Assembly (NCBI GenBank): GCA_035501935.1
Contig: DATJVC010000022.1
Location: 1-53,325, forward strand
Length of the DNA: 53,325 nucleotides
DNA from: Gammaproteobacteria bacterium
Lineage (GTDB): Bacteria > Pseudomonadota > Gammaproteobacteria > JAJPIJ01
Direction of reading: 5' to 3'
Shown: positions 25,793-37,589 of the stretch, in pieces
Numbering within the stretch: position 1 is the first letter of the stretch
How the letters are laid out: each line of letters opens with the position of its first letter
Notes under the pieces: model-generated
Database searches by the model: none
What the model saw: only the letters and a program-made list of their open reading frames with translations
What the model was told of the DNA's origin: nothing
Translations under genes and position numbers: made by a program

Positions 25793-27097
25793 TTAGCGGC
25801 CGACGCAGACGTAATCGAATCCCGCCGCCCGCATCTGCTCCGGCTCATAGACATTGCGCAGATCGCAAAAGACGCGGCCGCGCATGAGGCCGAGTATCTT
25901 TTCGAGGTTCAGACCGCGGTATTCGTTCCACTCCGTGAGCAGGGCGACCGCATCGGCGCCGGCAAATACGTCATAGACTGCCGCGCAATATTGGATGCCC
26001 ATGGGCAGCAGTTTTCGCGCCTCCTCCATGCCGTGCGGATCATGCGCGCGGATGGTGGCGCCTTTTTCGATAAGCGGCGGCAGGATGGACAATGCGGGCG
26101 CATCGCGCATGTCGTCGGTTTCCGGCTTGAACGTCAGTCCGAGAACCGCGATTACCTTGCCAGTCTCATTACCGCCAAGGGCTTGACGTATCTTTTTCAC
26201 CATGCGCGCCTTCTGGGCGGCATTGACCTCGATTACCGACTCGACGATGCGGCTGGAGACACCATGCTCCTGCGCGGTGCGCACCAGTGCCTGTGTATCC
26301 TTGGGAAAACAGGAGCCGCCGAATCCGGGGCCTGGGTGCAGAAACTTGCGCCCGATGCGGCCGTCCATGCCCATGCCGCGGGCGACGTCGTGCACGTCGG
26401 CGCCGACGGTCTCGCACAACATTGAAATCTCGTTGATGAAGCTGATCTTGGTGGCGAGAAAGGCGTTGGCGGCGTATTTGATCAGTTCCGCGCTTTCGAT
26501 GCCGGTTCTCAGGATCGGCGCCTCGATCAGGTTCAGCGGGCGGTAAAGCTCGCGCAGCAATCTCTCCGCGCGCTCGCTTTCGACGCCGATCACCACCCGG
26601 TCGGGACGCATGAAGTCGGTAATGGCCGCGCCTTCACGCAGAAATTCCGGGTTGGAGGCCACGTCGAAATCCGCCTTGGGATTCTCTTCCCGGATGATGC
26701 GCGCGACGTTGCGCGCCGTGCCCACCGGCACCGTGGATTTGTCCACAATCACCGTGTAATCCCTGAGCAGCGGCGCGATTTGCCGGGCCGCCGCGTAAAC
26801 ATAGGACAAGTCCGCATAACCGTCGCCATGGCGGCTCGGCGTCCCCACCGCGATAAAGATCAGATCCGCCTCGCCTACCGCGGGCTCGAATTCCGTGGTG
26901 AAATGCAGCCGGCCTTTGCGCTTGTTTTCCCCCACCAGCGGCCCGAGGCCAGGCTCATAAATCGGCATGATACCGCGGTTGAGCTGGGTTATTTTCTCCA
27001 CATCGACATCAATGCAGGTCACATCGGCGCCGAATTCGGCGAAACAAGCGCCGGACACCAGCCCGACATAACCCGTTCCGATCATGACGACGCGCAT
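25793..27097 (-). CDS. ugd: UDP-glucose 6-dehydrogenase
   Basis: This 434-residue enzyme oxidises UDP-glucose to UDP-glucuronate with two NAD+. The N-terminal NAD motif is MIGTGYVGLVSGACFAEFGA, followed by KSTVPVGTARNVARI and ASNPEFLREGAAITDFMRPD. The catalytic cysteine lies in HPGPGFGGSCFPKDTQALVR. The C-terminal domain holds VLGLTFKPETDDMRDAPAL. It should supply UDP-GlcA for the 4-epimerase-like protein encoded at 28401-29414 to make UDP-GalA. It follows the TviB-type dehydrogenase gene by 20 bases. Confidence 0.95.
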   Translation of the reverse strand: MRVVMIGTGYVGLVSGACFAEFGADVTCIDVDVEKITQLNRGIMPIYEPGLGPLVGENKRKGRLHFTTEFEPAVGEADLIFIAVGTPSRHGDGYADLSYVYAAARQIAPLLRDYTVIVDKSTVPVGTARNVARIIREENPKADFDVASNPEFLREGAAITDFMRPDRVVIGVESERAERLLRELYRPLNLIEAPILRTGIESAELIKYAANAFLATKISFINEISMLCETVGADVHDVARGMGMDGRIGRKFLHPGPGFGGSCFPKDTQALVRTAQEHGVSSRIVESVIEVNAAQKARMVKKIRQALGGNETGKVIAVLGLTFKPETDDMRDAPALSILPPLIEKGATIRAHDPHGMEEARKLLPMGIQYCAAVYDVFAGADAVALLTEWNEYRGLNLEKILGLMRGRVFCDLRNVYEPEQMRAAGFDYVCVGR

Positions 27098-27117
27098 GGT
27101 GTGCTTTCCTTATTCCG

Positions 27118-28404
27118 TCACAACCGCCACAACTGAATACCGGCGGGCCGCCTGCTGCGCGGGAGCCTGCCCTTGACGTCCATCACGACGCCACGGCGAC
27201 TCCGCAAAAGACCGGCCACCAACGGCCAGCCTTGCCCGGCAAACGCCTTGTGCGCGACGGCAAGGATCACCGCATCCGCCGGCTTCAGTTTCTCGCGTGA
27301 TGTCAGTGTGACGCCGTATTCCAGCCGCGCCTCGGCCGCGCTTGCCAGGGGGTCGTGTATCTGCACCTTGATGCCATATTCCTGTAACGCGCGGATGATG
27401 TCTATGACGCGCGTGTTGCGCAGATCGGGAACGTCCTCCTTGAACGTCAGCCCGAGCACCGTCACCACGCAGTCCTTTACCGGTTTGCCGTCGTGGATGA
27501 GCAGCTTCACCGTCTCCGCGGCCACGTATTCACCCATCCCGTCGTTGATGCGCCGGCCGGACAGGATCACCTGCGGGATGTAGCCCATGATGGCGGCCTT
27601 GTGCGTGAGATAGTAGGGGTCGACACCGATGCAATGTCCGCCCACCAGGCCCGGCTCGAATGGCATGAAGTTCCACTTGGTCCCCGCCGCCGCCAGCACT
27701 TCTCGGGTGTCGATGCCCATCCGGTGGAAGATCAGCGCCAGTTCGTTCATGAGCGAGATGTTGAGATCGCGCTGGGTATTCTCGATGACCTTGGCGGCCT
27801 CGGCCACCTTGATCGAAGAAGCCTTATACACGCCGGCGGCGACGACGGAGCCATAAACCGCGGCGATGATTTCCAGCGCCGCCGGCGTCTGGCCGGAGAC
27901 CACCTTGGTGATGGTCTTGAAGGTGTGTCGCTTGTCGCCCGGATTGATGCGCTCCGGCGAGTAGCCCACGAAAAAATCCCTGCCGCACTTGAGGCCCGAT
28001 TCGCGCTCCAGCACCGGCACGCAGTCCTCCTCGGTGGCGCCGGGGTAGACCGTGGACTCGTAGACCACGATGTCGCCGCGCTTCAACTGTCCGCCCACCG
28101 TTTCCGAGGCGCCGAGCACGGACGCCAGATCGGGGCGCTTGGCCTCGTCCACCGGCGTCGGCACCGCCACGATGTGGAAATCCGCGGCCTTCAGATCCGC
28201 AGGCTTGCTGGTGAATAGAACGTCCGCCAGTTTGAGATCGCGGCCCTCGACCTCATGGGTGTGATCGATGCCCTTCTTCAACTCCGCGATGCGTTTTGAG
28301 TTGATGTCGAAGCCCACCACGCGCGCCTGCCTGCCGAATTCCACCGCCACGGGCAGGCCGACGTAGCCGAGGCCGATGACGGAGATTTTGCGTCGATGTT
28401 TCAT
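27118..28404 (-). CDS. tviB: UDP-N-acetylhexosamine 6-dehydrogenase, TviB/WbpO type
   Basis: This nucleotide-sugar dehydrogenase of about 428 residues starts [20 protein letters not shown] and has [49 protein letters not shown] and the catalytic [40 protein letters not shown] is also highly conserved in TviB. TviB and WbpO oxidise UDP-GlcNAc or UDP-GalNAc to the uronic acid; which substrate is used here is open. If it makes UDP-GlcNAcA it would feed wlbA, wbpE and wbpD. The ATG at 28404 overlaps the upstream stop as ATGA; the longer frame to 28434 is not needed. Confidence 0.9.
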   Translation of the reverse strand: MKHRRKISVIGLGYVGLPVAVEFGRQARVVGFDINSKRIAELKKGIDHTHEVEGRDLKLADVLFTSKPADLKAADFHIVAVPTPVDEAKRPDLASVLGASETVGGQLKRGDIVVYESTVYPGATEEDCVPVLERESGLKCGRDFFVGYSPERINPGDKRHTFKTITKVVSGQTPAALEIIAAVYGSVVAAGVYKASSIKVAEAAKVIENTQRDLNISLMNELALIFHRMGIDTREVLAAAGTKWNFMPFEPGLVGGHCIGVDPYYLTHKAAIMGYIPQVILSGRRINDGMGEYVAAETVKLLIHDGKPVKDCVVTVLGLTFKEDVPDLRNTRVIDIIRALQEYGIKVQIHDPLASAAEARLEYGVTLTSREKLKPADAVILAVAHKAFAGQGWPLVAGLLRSRRGVVMDVKGRLPRSRRPAGIQLWRL

Positions 28405-29414
28405 GCCTGCACTCCATAATAACCGCGATACCACTCCACAAAACGCGCCACGCCCGCTTCAATCGGCGTGCCCGGGCGATAACCCACCGCATTGGCGAGG
28501 TCATCGATGTCGGCGTAGGTCTCCGGCACATCTCCCGGTTGCATGGGCAGCATGTTCTTGCTGGCCTTTTTGCCCAGGCAATTTTCAAGCACCTCGATGT
28601 AGCGCAGCAAATCCACGGGCTTGTTGTTGCCGATGTTGTACAAGCGGTATGGCGCCCGGCTGGTGCCCGGATCGGGTTGGTCCCCCGACCATTCCGGATT
28701 CGGCGTCGCCACCTTGTCCACCGTTCGGATCACTCCTTCAACAATGTCCTCAATGTAGGTGAAATCACGCTTGTGATGACCGCTGTTGAACACGTCGATG
28801 GGCCGGCCGGAGAGGATGTTGCGCGTAAACAGGAACAACGACATGTCCGGTCTGCCCCACGGGCCGTACACGGTGAAGAAGCGCAGGCCGGTCACCGGCA
28901 ATTGATACAGATGGCTGTACGCGTGCGCCATCAATTCATTGGATTTCTTGCTTGCTGCGTAGAGCGACACCGGATGATCGACGTTGTCGTGCACGGAAAA
29001 TGGCATGCGGGTGTTGGCGCCATAGACCGAACTGGACGAGGCGAACACCAGATGCTCGACGCCATTGTGCCGGCAGCCTTCCAGGATGTTGAGAAACCCA
29101 GATACATTGGCATCGATATAGGCGTAAGGATTGACGAGCGAGTAGCGCACGCCCGCCTGCGCCGCCAGATGCATCACCCGCTGCGGCCTGGCATCGGCGA
29201 AAAGCGACGACATGGCCTGTCGATCGGCAATGTCCAATTTGTGAAAGGCAAACCCGGGCCGTGTCGAAAAACGCGCGAGCCGCGCCTCCTTCAGGCGCAC
29301 ATCATAATAGGCATTGAGATTGTCGACGCCGATCACCGCATCGCCGCGCTCCAGCAATCGTTCGCATAAGCGCGCGCCGATGAAGCCGGCGGCGCCGGTA
29401 ACCAGGATTTTCAT
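28401..29414 (-). CDS. UDP-glucuronate 4-epimerase-like SDR protein
   Basis: This 337-residue extended SDR starts [20 protein letters not shown] and continues [20 protein letters not shown]. It has [20 protein letters not shown], the serine-rich FASSSSVYG and the catalytic [19 protein letters not shown] (YxxxK). [20 protein letters not shown] and the C-terminal [20 protein letters not shown] are typical of bacterial UDP-GlcA 4-epimerases such as CapI/LspL. With ugd nearby it would make UDP-GalA. The ATG at 29414 is preferred because the longer frame to 29513 runs back into a REP repeat. It is the first gene of the cluster in reading direction. Confidence 0.9.
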   Translation of the reverse strand: MKILVTGAAGFIGARLCERLLERGDAVIGVDNLNAYYDVRLKEARLARFSTRPGFAFHKLDIADRQAMSSLFADARPQRVMHLAAQAGVRYSLVNPYAYIDANVSGFLNILEGCRHNGVEHLVFASSSSVYGANTRMPFSVHDNVDHPVSLYAASKKSNELMAHAYSHLYQLPVTGLRFFTVYGPWGRPDMSLFLFTRNILSGRPIDVFNSGHHKRDFTYIEDIVEGVIRTVDKVATPNPEWSGDQPDPGTSRAPYRLYNIGNNKPVDLLRYIEVLENCLGKKASKNMLPMQPGDVPETYADIDDLANAVGYRPGTPIEAGVARFVEWYRGYYGVQA

Positions 29415-29498
29415 TGTCGACCGGGAATATTGATGGCGGACCGATTTTAACAGAATACGTGAACCACCCGCGAAAAACGAAAATTTGCCTTGATGCGT

Positions 29499-29578
29499 CG
29501 TTCGTCCTTCCATACATCAGGACGAACGTATTTATTTTCTGAAAAACCGTTCGTGCCGAGGTGCCGGGGCACGAACGG
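29499..29578. repeat. REP-like repeat pair, copy 3
   Basis: Two adjacent hairpins are present. At 29499-29528 CGTTCGTCCT and AGGACGAACG form a perfect 10-bp inverted repeat. At 29547-29578 CCGTTCGTGCC and GGCACGAACGG form an 11-bp repeat. The GTTCGTGC core matches copies 1 and 2. It lies between gabD and the epimerase gene and ends 34 bases before the gabD stop. Confidence 0.8.
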
Positions 29579-29611
29579 ATTCCGTGCGTCCCGGCATTAT
29601 CGAAGCGGATT

Positions 29612-31063
29612 TTATTTGTCGATGCCGTCCATGCAGAGATACTTGATTTGCAGATACTCCTCAATGCCGTATTTCGAGCCTTCGCGCCCGAAGCCGGAGA
29701 ATTTCATGCCGCCAAACGGCGCCACTTCGTTGGAGAAAATCCCGGCGTTGATCCCCACCATGCCGTATTCCAGCCTGTCGGCCATGCGCCACACCCGCCC
29801 GATATCGCGCGTGAACACGTACGAGGCCAGGCCATACTCGGTGTCATTGGCCATCGCCGCCGCCTCGTCCTCGGTATCGAAACGAAACACCGGCGCCACC
29901 GGTCCGAAGGTTTCCTCGCGCGCGACAAGCATCCGTGGCGTGACACCGGTCAAAACGGTCGGTTCGAAAAACGTGCCTCCGAGGGCGTGCCGCCGACCGC
30001 CGATCAGCACTTTTGCGCCGTGTCCCACCGCGTCGCGGATGTGATTTTCGACCTTGGCCAGCGCCGCCGCGTCGATAAGCGGCCCCTGGTTCACGCCCGC
30101 ATCCATGCCGTTGCCCGGCTTCAATTTGCCGGCCGCCTCCGTCAGTCTGGCAACAAAGCGATCATGAATCCCGGACTGCACCAGCAACCGGTTCGCGCAC
30201 ACGCAGGTCTGGCCTGAATTGCGGTACTTCGATGCCATCGCCCCCGCCACGGCCGCGTCGAGATCGGCGTCATCAAATACGATGAAGGGCGCGTTGCCGC
30301 CCAGTTCCAGCGAGAGTTTCTTCACCGTGGGCGCGCACTGCTGCATCAACAGCCGGCCGATTTCCGTGGAGCCGGTGAAACTCAGCTTGCGCACGATCGG
30401 ACTCGCCGTCAGCACGCCGCCGATTGTCTCAGGTTTGCCGGTGACGACATTGAATACGCCCGCCGGCACGCCCGCCTCCTCAGCAAGCGCCGCCAGTGCC
30501 AGCGCGGAGAGCGGCGTTTGCTCCGCGGGTTTTACGATGATCGTGCAGCCCGCCGCCAGCGCGGGCCCGGCCTTGCGCGTGATCATCGCCGAGGGAAAAT
30601 TCCAGGGCGTGATCGCGGCGCACACGCCGACCGGCTCCTTGGTCACGACGATGCGGCGCCCCGCGATATTGCCGGGGATGACGTCGCCGTAAACACGCTT
30701 GCCCTCTTCCGCGAACCACTCGAGGAACGAGGCGGCATAGGCGATTTCCCCGCGCGACTCCGTGAGCGGCTTGCCCTGCTCGGAGGTCATGATGACCGCC
30801 AGTTCCTCCTGATGGGCCATCATCAAATCGAACCACCGGCGCAGCAGGACGGCGCGTTCCCTGGCCGTCTTCGCCCGCCAGGCGGGATAGGCATTGCACG
30901 CCGCCGTTACCGCGCCCTCCACGTCCGCCGCGGTCATCGACGGCACCTGCGCCAGGACTTCCCCCGTTGCCGGATTGGCCACGGCGAAGGTCCCGCCATC
31001 GCCGGCCTCGACCCATGTCCCGCCGATGTAGCACCGCTTCCGCCAAAGTTGATCTTTATTCAT
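29612..31063 (-). CDS. gabD: Succinate-semialdehyde dehydrogenase (NADP+)
   Basis: This 483-residue aldehyde dehydrogenase contains WNFPSAMITRKAGPALAAGC for the cofactor pocket, FTGSTEIGRLLMQQC, the catalytic glutamate in LELGGNAPFIVFDDADLD and the catalytic cysteine in NSGQTCVCANRLLVQ. The CVCANR motif and the ending GYxGYxG-like FGGMKFSGFGREGSKYGIEE are typical of GabD. It oxidises succinate semialdehyde to succinate, feeding the TCA cycle. The ATG at 31063 (MNKDQLWRKRCYIGG) fits the family; a frame up to 31099 exists. It is not obviously part of the polysaccharide cluster and is separated from it by a REP repeat. Confidence 0.9.
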   Translation of the reverse strand: MNKDQLWRKRCYIGGTWVEAGDGGTFAVANPATGEVLAQVPSMTAADVEGAVTAACNAYPAWRAKTARERAVLLRRWFDLMMAHQEELAVIMTSEQGKPLTESRGEIAYAASFLEWFAEEGKRVYGDVIPGNIAGRRIVVTKEPVGVCAAITPWNFPSAMITRKAGPALAAGCTIIVKPAEQTPLSALALAALAEEAGVPAGVFNVVTGKPETIGGVLTASPIVRKLSFTGSTEIGRLLMQQCAPTVKKLSLELGGNAPFIVFDDADLDAAVAGAMASKYRNSGQTCVCANRLLVQSGIHDRFVARLTEAAGKLKPGNGMDAGVNQGPLIDAAALAKVENHIRDAVGHGAKVLIGGRRHALGGTFFEPTVLTGVTPRMLVAREETFGPVAPVFRFDTEDEAAAMANDTEYGLASYVFTRDIGRVWRMADRLEYGMVGINAGIFSNEVAPFGGMKFSGFGREGSKYGIEEYLQIKYLCMDGIDK

Positions 31064-31201
31064 AATTTCACCATGAGGTTTCAATACGCGCGCAGGCAAA
31101 GGTTGAGAGCCGGCAGAAGGATACGATTGACTGTAAAATCGTCTGGCGTCACCGGCGAATTATATGGCAGAAATGAGTTTGAACTTAAATGTAATCTAAG
31201 G

Positions 31202-31468
31202 ATGCAAAATCCCATGAAATATCTGGACACCGGATCGATCATCATCATTGCCATTACTTTGTTCCTTTTTCTACTGGCCTTGTTCCTGAAAGGTCTCACG
31301 CACGACCTGTTGCTGGAAGCCGGCGTCTTCCTGGTATCAGTAAAGTTGATTCTTCTCGGATACAAAAACAGCGTTCTCGCCCAGACGCTTGAACAGGAGA
31401 TGAAAGAGATCAAATCGCTGCTCAGGGCGCCGAACCCCCGCCAGGACGGTAAAAATCGCCCGGATTGA
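31202..31468 (+). CDS. Small two-helix membrane protein
   Basis: This protein of 84-88 residues has two hydrophobic stretches, SIIIIAITLFLFLLALFLKG and LLLEAGVFLVSVKLILLGY. They are followed by a charged, helical tail (AQTLEQEMKEIKSLLRAP) that could form a short coiled coil. Two start codons are possible: ATG 31202 with AAGG directly adjoining, and ATG 31214 with the same AAGG 12 bases away. I do not recognise a family. It reads divergently from gabD and is followed closely by the hydrolase gene, so the two may be co-transcribed. Confidence 0.6.
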   Translation: MQNPMKYLDTGSIIIIAITLFLFLLALFLKGLTHDLLLEAGVFLVSVKLILLGYKNSVLAQTLEQEMKEIKSLLRAPNPRQDGKNRPD

Positions 31469-31548
31469 CGGGCGGCATTTTCATCCCCTGCCCTCACCGG
31501 GACGTGTTCACATACATGGCGCCGAACCGCGGGGGGTTACAACGTGCA

Positions 31549-32328
31549 ATGACAACGCTGCTCACCCTCGGACTGTGCTGTGTGGCGTTGATTGGGGCGC
31601 TTTATGCCATGCAGGAGTCCCTGCTTTTTTATCCGGAAAAACTGCCGCGCGACTATCGGTTCAGCGTACCTGATGCCGTCGAAGTCGAAATCCCCGTCGA
31701 TGGCGCCGTATTATCCGCACTGCATTTGCGGCTGCCGGACCCCAGGGGGCTGGTGTTCTTCCTGCACGGTAACGCGGGCAGTTTGCGCAGCTGGTTTTCC
31801 AACTCTGAATTTTACCGCCGCGTCAACTATGACCTGTTCATGATCGACTACCGCGGCTATGGCAAAAGCACGGGGTCGATAGAAAGCGAGGCTCAACTCA
31901 ACGCGGACGTGAGAAAGGCGTGGGACGTCATTGCGCCGCGATATGCCGGTAAAAAGATCATCATCTACGGCCGCTCGCTCGGCACCGGACTCGCCGCGAA
32001 GCTGGCGAGCGAGGTGAATGCGACGATGCTCATCCTGGTCTCGCCCTACAGCAGCCTGCGGGAGCTGGCGTGCTCCTATTATCCCTTCGTGCCCGGCGCC
32101 CTGATAAAGTACCCCTTGCGGACGGATTTGCTGCTGCCGCGGATCAAAATGCCGGTACTGCTCATACACGGCGCGGAAGACGAGGTGATCCCGTACGCGC
32201 ACAGCGTGGCGTTGAAAGCACTGGCGCCTGATGTCGAATTGATCCGCATCGAGGGGGCGCATCACAACGACATCCATGAATTCCCGGCCTATGTCGATTT
32301 GCTTGCCCGGCGTTTGCAACAGTTGTAG
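31549..32328 (+). CDS. Alpha/beta hydrolase with N-terminal membrane anchor (BEM46/ABHD13-like)
   Basis: This protein of about 259 residues begins with a hydrophobic anchor or signal, MTTLLTLGLCCVALIGALYA, followed by ESLLFYPEKLP. The fold markers are FFLHGNAGSLRSWFSN (oxyanion HGNAG), YRGYGKSTGSIES, the nucleophile elbow IIYGRSLGTGLAAKL, the acid in LIHGAEDEVIPYAHS and the histidine in IEGAHHNDIHEF. It is probably a membrane-bound esterase or lipase facing the periplasm, but the substrate is unknown. ATG 31516 is an alternative start adding 11 residues. Confidence 0.85.
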   Translation: MTTLLTLGLCCVALIGALYAMQESLLFYPEKLPRDYRFSVPDAVEVEIPVDGAVLSALHLRLPDPRGLVFFLHGNAGSLRSWFSNSEFYRRVNYDLFMIDYRGYGKSTGSIESEAQLNADVRKAWDVIAPRYAGKKIIIYGRSLGTGLAAKLASEVNATMLILVSPYSSLRELACSYYPFVPGALIKYPLRTDLLLPRIKMPVLLIHGAEDEVIPYAHSVALKALAPDVELIRIEGAHHNDIHEFPAYVDLLARRLQQL

Positions 32329-32363
32329 CTTGTGACGGGCCGCGCACCGCCCCGGATCGAACA

Positions 32364-33980
32364 ATGGCAACACACGACTATCCGCTGCTGATCAAGCAGC
32401 TCTGGCATACGCCGCTGGCCTGCGCGCCGGATCAGGAGATCGTCTACCGCGACAGCCTGCGTTACAACTATCACGATCTGTGGCGGCGCATCGGCCGGCT
32501 TGCGAACAGCCTGCACCGGAGCGGCGTCCGCCCCGGCGACACGGTGGCGGTGATGGACTGGGACAGTCATCGTTACCTGGAGTGCTATTTCGCCGTGCCG
32601 ATGATGGGCGCGGTGCTGATGACGGTGAATACGCGGCTCACGCCGGCGCAAATTCTCTACACGCTGAATCACGCCCGCGCCGATATCCTGCTGGTGCACG
32701 CCGATTTCGTGCCGCTCGTGGAGGAGATATGCAAACAGTTAATCACCGTCAAAAAGCTTGTTTTGATCGGCGATGGCCTGCCGCCGCCACCAGCCGGCGA
32801 TCTTTCATTCGACGGTGAGTACGAAGAATGGATCGCGCGCGGTGACGTGGAGTACGAATTTCCGGATTTCGACGAGCATACGCGCGCCACGACGTTCTAT
32901 ACCACGGCGACGACCGGCGATCCGAAGGGCGTCTATTACACCCACCGGCAACTGGTGCTGCACACGCTGGCCGCAGCGGCGGGATTGGCCTCCGCGCCGG
33001 CAGGGCAGCGTTTCCATCGCGGCGACGTGTACATGCCGCTGACGCCGATGTTCCACGTGCATGCCTGGGGCGTGCCCTATATGGCAACGATGTTCGGCGT
33101 GAAGCAGGTCTACCCCGGCCGCTATGCGCCGGATTTATTGCTGCGCCTGATCCGCGAGGAACAAGTCACCTTCTCCCACTGCGTCCCCACCCTGTTACGC
33201 ATGGTATTGACCGCCGCGAAAGCCCAACAAGCATCGCTCAAGGGCTGGAAGGTGGTCATCGGCGGCTCCGCGCTGCCGCCGGCACTGGCGCAGATGGCGC
33301 TCGATCTGGGCGTCGATATCTTCGCCGGTTACGGCCTGTCCGAAACCGCGCCGGTGCTGACGCTGGCGCAGCTGCGTCCCGAACATGATGGCGCGGACGC
33401 GCAAGCCCGGCTCGCCATGCTCTGCCGCGCCGGCGCGCCGATCCCGCTGGTGGACCTGCGGATCGCCGACGAAAACATGAACGCGCTGCCGCACGACGGC
33501 CATAGCGCCGGTGAGATCGTCGTCCGCGCGCCGTGGCTGACGGCGGGATATCTGCACGACGAGGCGGCCTCCGAACGTTTGTGGCGCGGCGGCTACCTGC
33601 ACACTCAGGATATCGGCGTCATGGACGACCGGGGTTATCTGCGCATCCGCGACCGGCTCAAGGACGTCATCAAGGTGGCGGGCGAATGGGTGTCGTCGCT
33701 GGAACTGGAGCACGCCATCGCGCATCTGCCGGGAGTCGCCGAAGTCGCAGTCATCGGCGTGCCGGATCCACGCTGGGGCGAGCGGCCGCTGGCCCTGATT
33801 GTACGCACTGCACCGGAGGCGACGGATGAAGCCGCAATCGCCGCGAAGCTGCACGCTTCATGCGATGCAGGCACAATCAGCAAGCACGCCGTGCTGGCCA
33901 GGATTCAATTTGTCGACGGCATCGCCAAGACCGGCGTCGGCAAAATCGACAAGAAAGCCCTGCGCAGCCGATATTCCTAG
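32364..33980 (+). CDS. Long/medium-chain acyl-CoA ligase (AMP-forming)
   Basis: This 538-residue ANL-family enzyme contains the P-loop FYTTATTGDPKGVYYTHRQL, the A5-type motif GYGLSETAPVLTLAQ and the C-terminal hinge RDRLKDVIKVAGEWVSSLEL. The final lysine region GVGKIDKKALRSRYS carries the catalytic lysine. It activates a carboxylic acid with ATP and then transfers it to CoA; the sequence resembles fatty-acid ligases, but the chain length cannot be told. It follows the hydrolase by 35 bases on the same strand, so a joint role in lipid breakdown is possible. Its stop overlaps the end of the convergent gene by 4 bases. Confidence 0.88.
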   Translation: MATHDYPLLIKQLWHTPLACAPDQEIVYRDSLRYNYHDLWRRIGRLANSLHRSGVRPGDTVAVMDWDSHRYLECYFAVPMMGAVLMTVNTRLTPAQILYTLNHARADILLVHADFVPLVEEICKQLITVKKLVLIGDGLPPPPAGDLSFDGEYEEWIARGDVEYEFPDFDEHTRATTFYTTATTGDPKGVYYTHRQLVLHTLAAAAGLASAPAGQRFHRGDVYMPLTPMFHVHAWGVPYMATMFGVKQVYPGRYAPDLLLRLIREEQVTFSHCVPTLLRMVLTAAKAQQASLKGWKVVIGGSALPPALAQMALDLGVDIFAGYGLSETAPVLTLAQLRPEHDGADAQARLAMLCRAGAPIPLVDLRIADENMNALPHDGHSAGEIVVRAPWLTAGYLHDEAASERLWRGGYLHTQDIGVMDDRGYLRIRDRLKDVIKVAGEWVSSLELEHAIAHLPGVAEVAVIGVPDPRWGERPLALIVRTAPEATDEAAIAAKLHASCDAGTISKHAVLARIQFVDGIAKTGVGKIDKKALRSRYS

Positions 33981-34396
33981 CGCCGCACATCGGTAATCCG
34001 GATGAACCATTTCGGTTTCATGCGGCCGAAATCGGTTCGATGGTTCTTGCGCAAGCCCTTCTTTGAGTCGAGCACGCAAGCGCGGCCTCCCTCGCGCACA
34101 AACACCACCCAGTGCCAGAAGGGCCGTCCTTTCTCCAGACGCCACTTGATGGCCAGCAGGGCGAGATCCGGCAACGGTTCCCATGATCGAAAAGGATGTT
34201 CAGATCTGCTCGTTTTCACGCCCAAGTGTTCGAGAAGTTTGCGCACATGAGTGGTCTTGGACCACAACTCGTCATCCCGCGCCGAGATGCCCAGAGAACC
34301 TGCAACCGCCTTTGCCTGGGCATAGGACAGCCCGGCGATTGCGGCGACGCTCGCAATGCCGCAGCCCGTCGGCTCCAGTTGAACCACTGGTTTCAT
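33977..34396 (-). CDS. Small C39-like papain-fold protein
   Basis: The 139-residue protein starts MKPVVQLEPTGCGIASVAAI, which matches the oxyanion glutamine and catalytic cysteine arrangement (QxxxxxCG) of C39-type peptidases. A histidine in GRPFWHWVVFVREG and an aspartate in ACVLDSKKGLRK complete a plausible triad. No signal peptide, membrane segment or ABC transporter is attached, which makes it smaller than bacteriocin-processing C39 proteins. The substrate is unknown. It lies downstream of icd on the same strand, 6 bases from its stop, probably... upstream of nothing else, and converges on the acyl-CoA ligase. Confidence 0.75.
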   Translation of the reverse strand: MKPVVQLEPTGCGIASVAAIAGLSYAQAKAVAGSLGISARDDELWSKTTHVRKLLEHLGVKTSRSEHPFRSWEPLPDLALLAIKWRLEKGRPFWHWVVFVREGGRACVLDSKKGLRKNHRTDFGRMKPKWFIRITDVRR

Positions 34397-34402
34397 GAAG
34401 AA

Positions 34403-35740
<1,338 letters not shown>

Positions 35741-35788
35741 CCTGGTCCTGCGATGTTGTTTTGAATTCGCAACTTCATCAATAGCATT

Positions 35789-36136
35789 TCAATTTCTTCC
35801 CGCCGCGAGTTGATTGCGAAAATGCAGCAGGATGCCCGCCGTCGCCAGCAGGATGCCCGCCTTCATGATCCGCTTCGATATCCATGCGGGGAAAAGAATA
35901 TCAGGCGTGTGATGGTTACCCGTCATTTCGATGACCAGAAGATGCAGCGGGCATCGGAAGCCCGAGACCGCGATGGCCGCCGCCTCGACGGCCACCACGA
36001 GGAAGCAGATCCGCAGGAGGGGCCCGCGCTCATGCGTGCAGGCGCCATAAATGATGTAGCCGAGACAGAAGAAAATGACAATCGTGATAATCGTATGAAA
36101 AATCTGGATTGCAAATAACACGGTCACGGTGCACAT
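35789..36136 (-). CDS. Small integral membrane protein of unknown function
   Basis: A 115-residue frame has hydrophobic segments at about residues 5-30 (IQIFHTIITIVIFFCLGYII), 40-62 (LLRICFLVVAVEAAAIAVSG) and 90-106 (AGILLATAGILLHF). FRCPLHLLVIEMTGN between the second and third recalls the cysteine-proline motif of small DUF2784-type membrane proteins, but the match is weak. It lies between icd and the aceA terminator on the same strand as both. Codon use looks real rather than random. Function is unknown. Confidence 0.6.
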   Translation of the reverse strand: MCTVTVLFAIQIFHTIITIVIFFCLGYIIYGACTHERGPLLRICFLVVAVEAAAIAVSGFRCPLHLLVIEMTGNHHTPDILFPAWISKRIMKAGILLATAGILLHFRNQLAAGRN

Positions 36137-36189
36137 CCACTCACATTTGAAGTGATCTCAGCGAAGGCCGCGATGAGGCGTCTACCACA

Positions 36190-36224
36190 TTTAAAAAACG
36201 TCTGGCCGCGATTGCGGCCAGACG
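36190..36224 (-). terminator. Rho-independent terminator of the aceB-aceA operon
   Basis: CGTCTGGCCGC and GCGGCCAGACG (36199-36209 and 36214-36224) form a perfect 11-bp stem with a 4-base loop. On the minus strand it is followed directly by TTTTTT (36198-36193). It lies 21 bases beyond the aceA stop. Confidence 0.93.
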
Positions 36225-36245
36225 GGCTGATGCCGGGTGGGCGGA

Positions 36246-37559
<1,314 letters not shown>

Positions 37560-37589
37560 AACGTCATCTCCTCCTGAACTGATTTTAAT

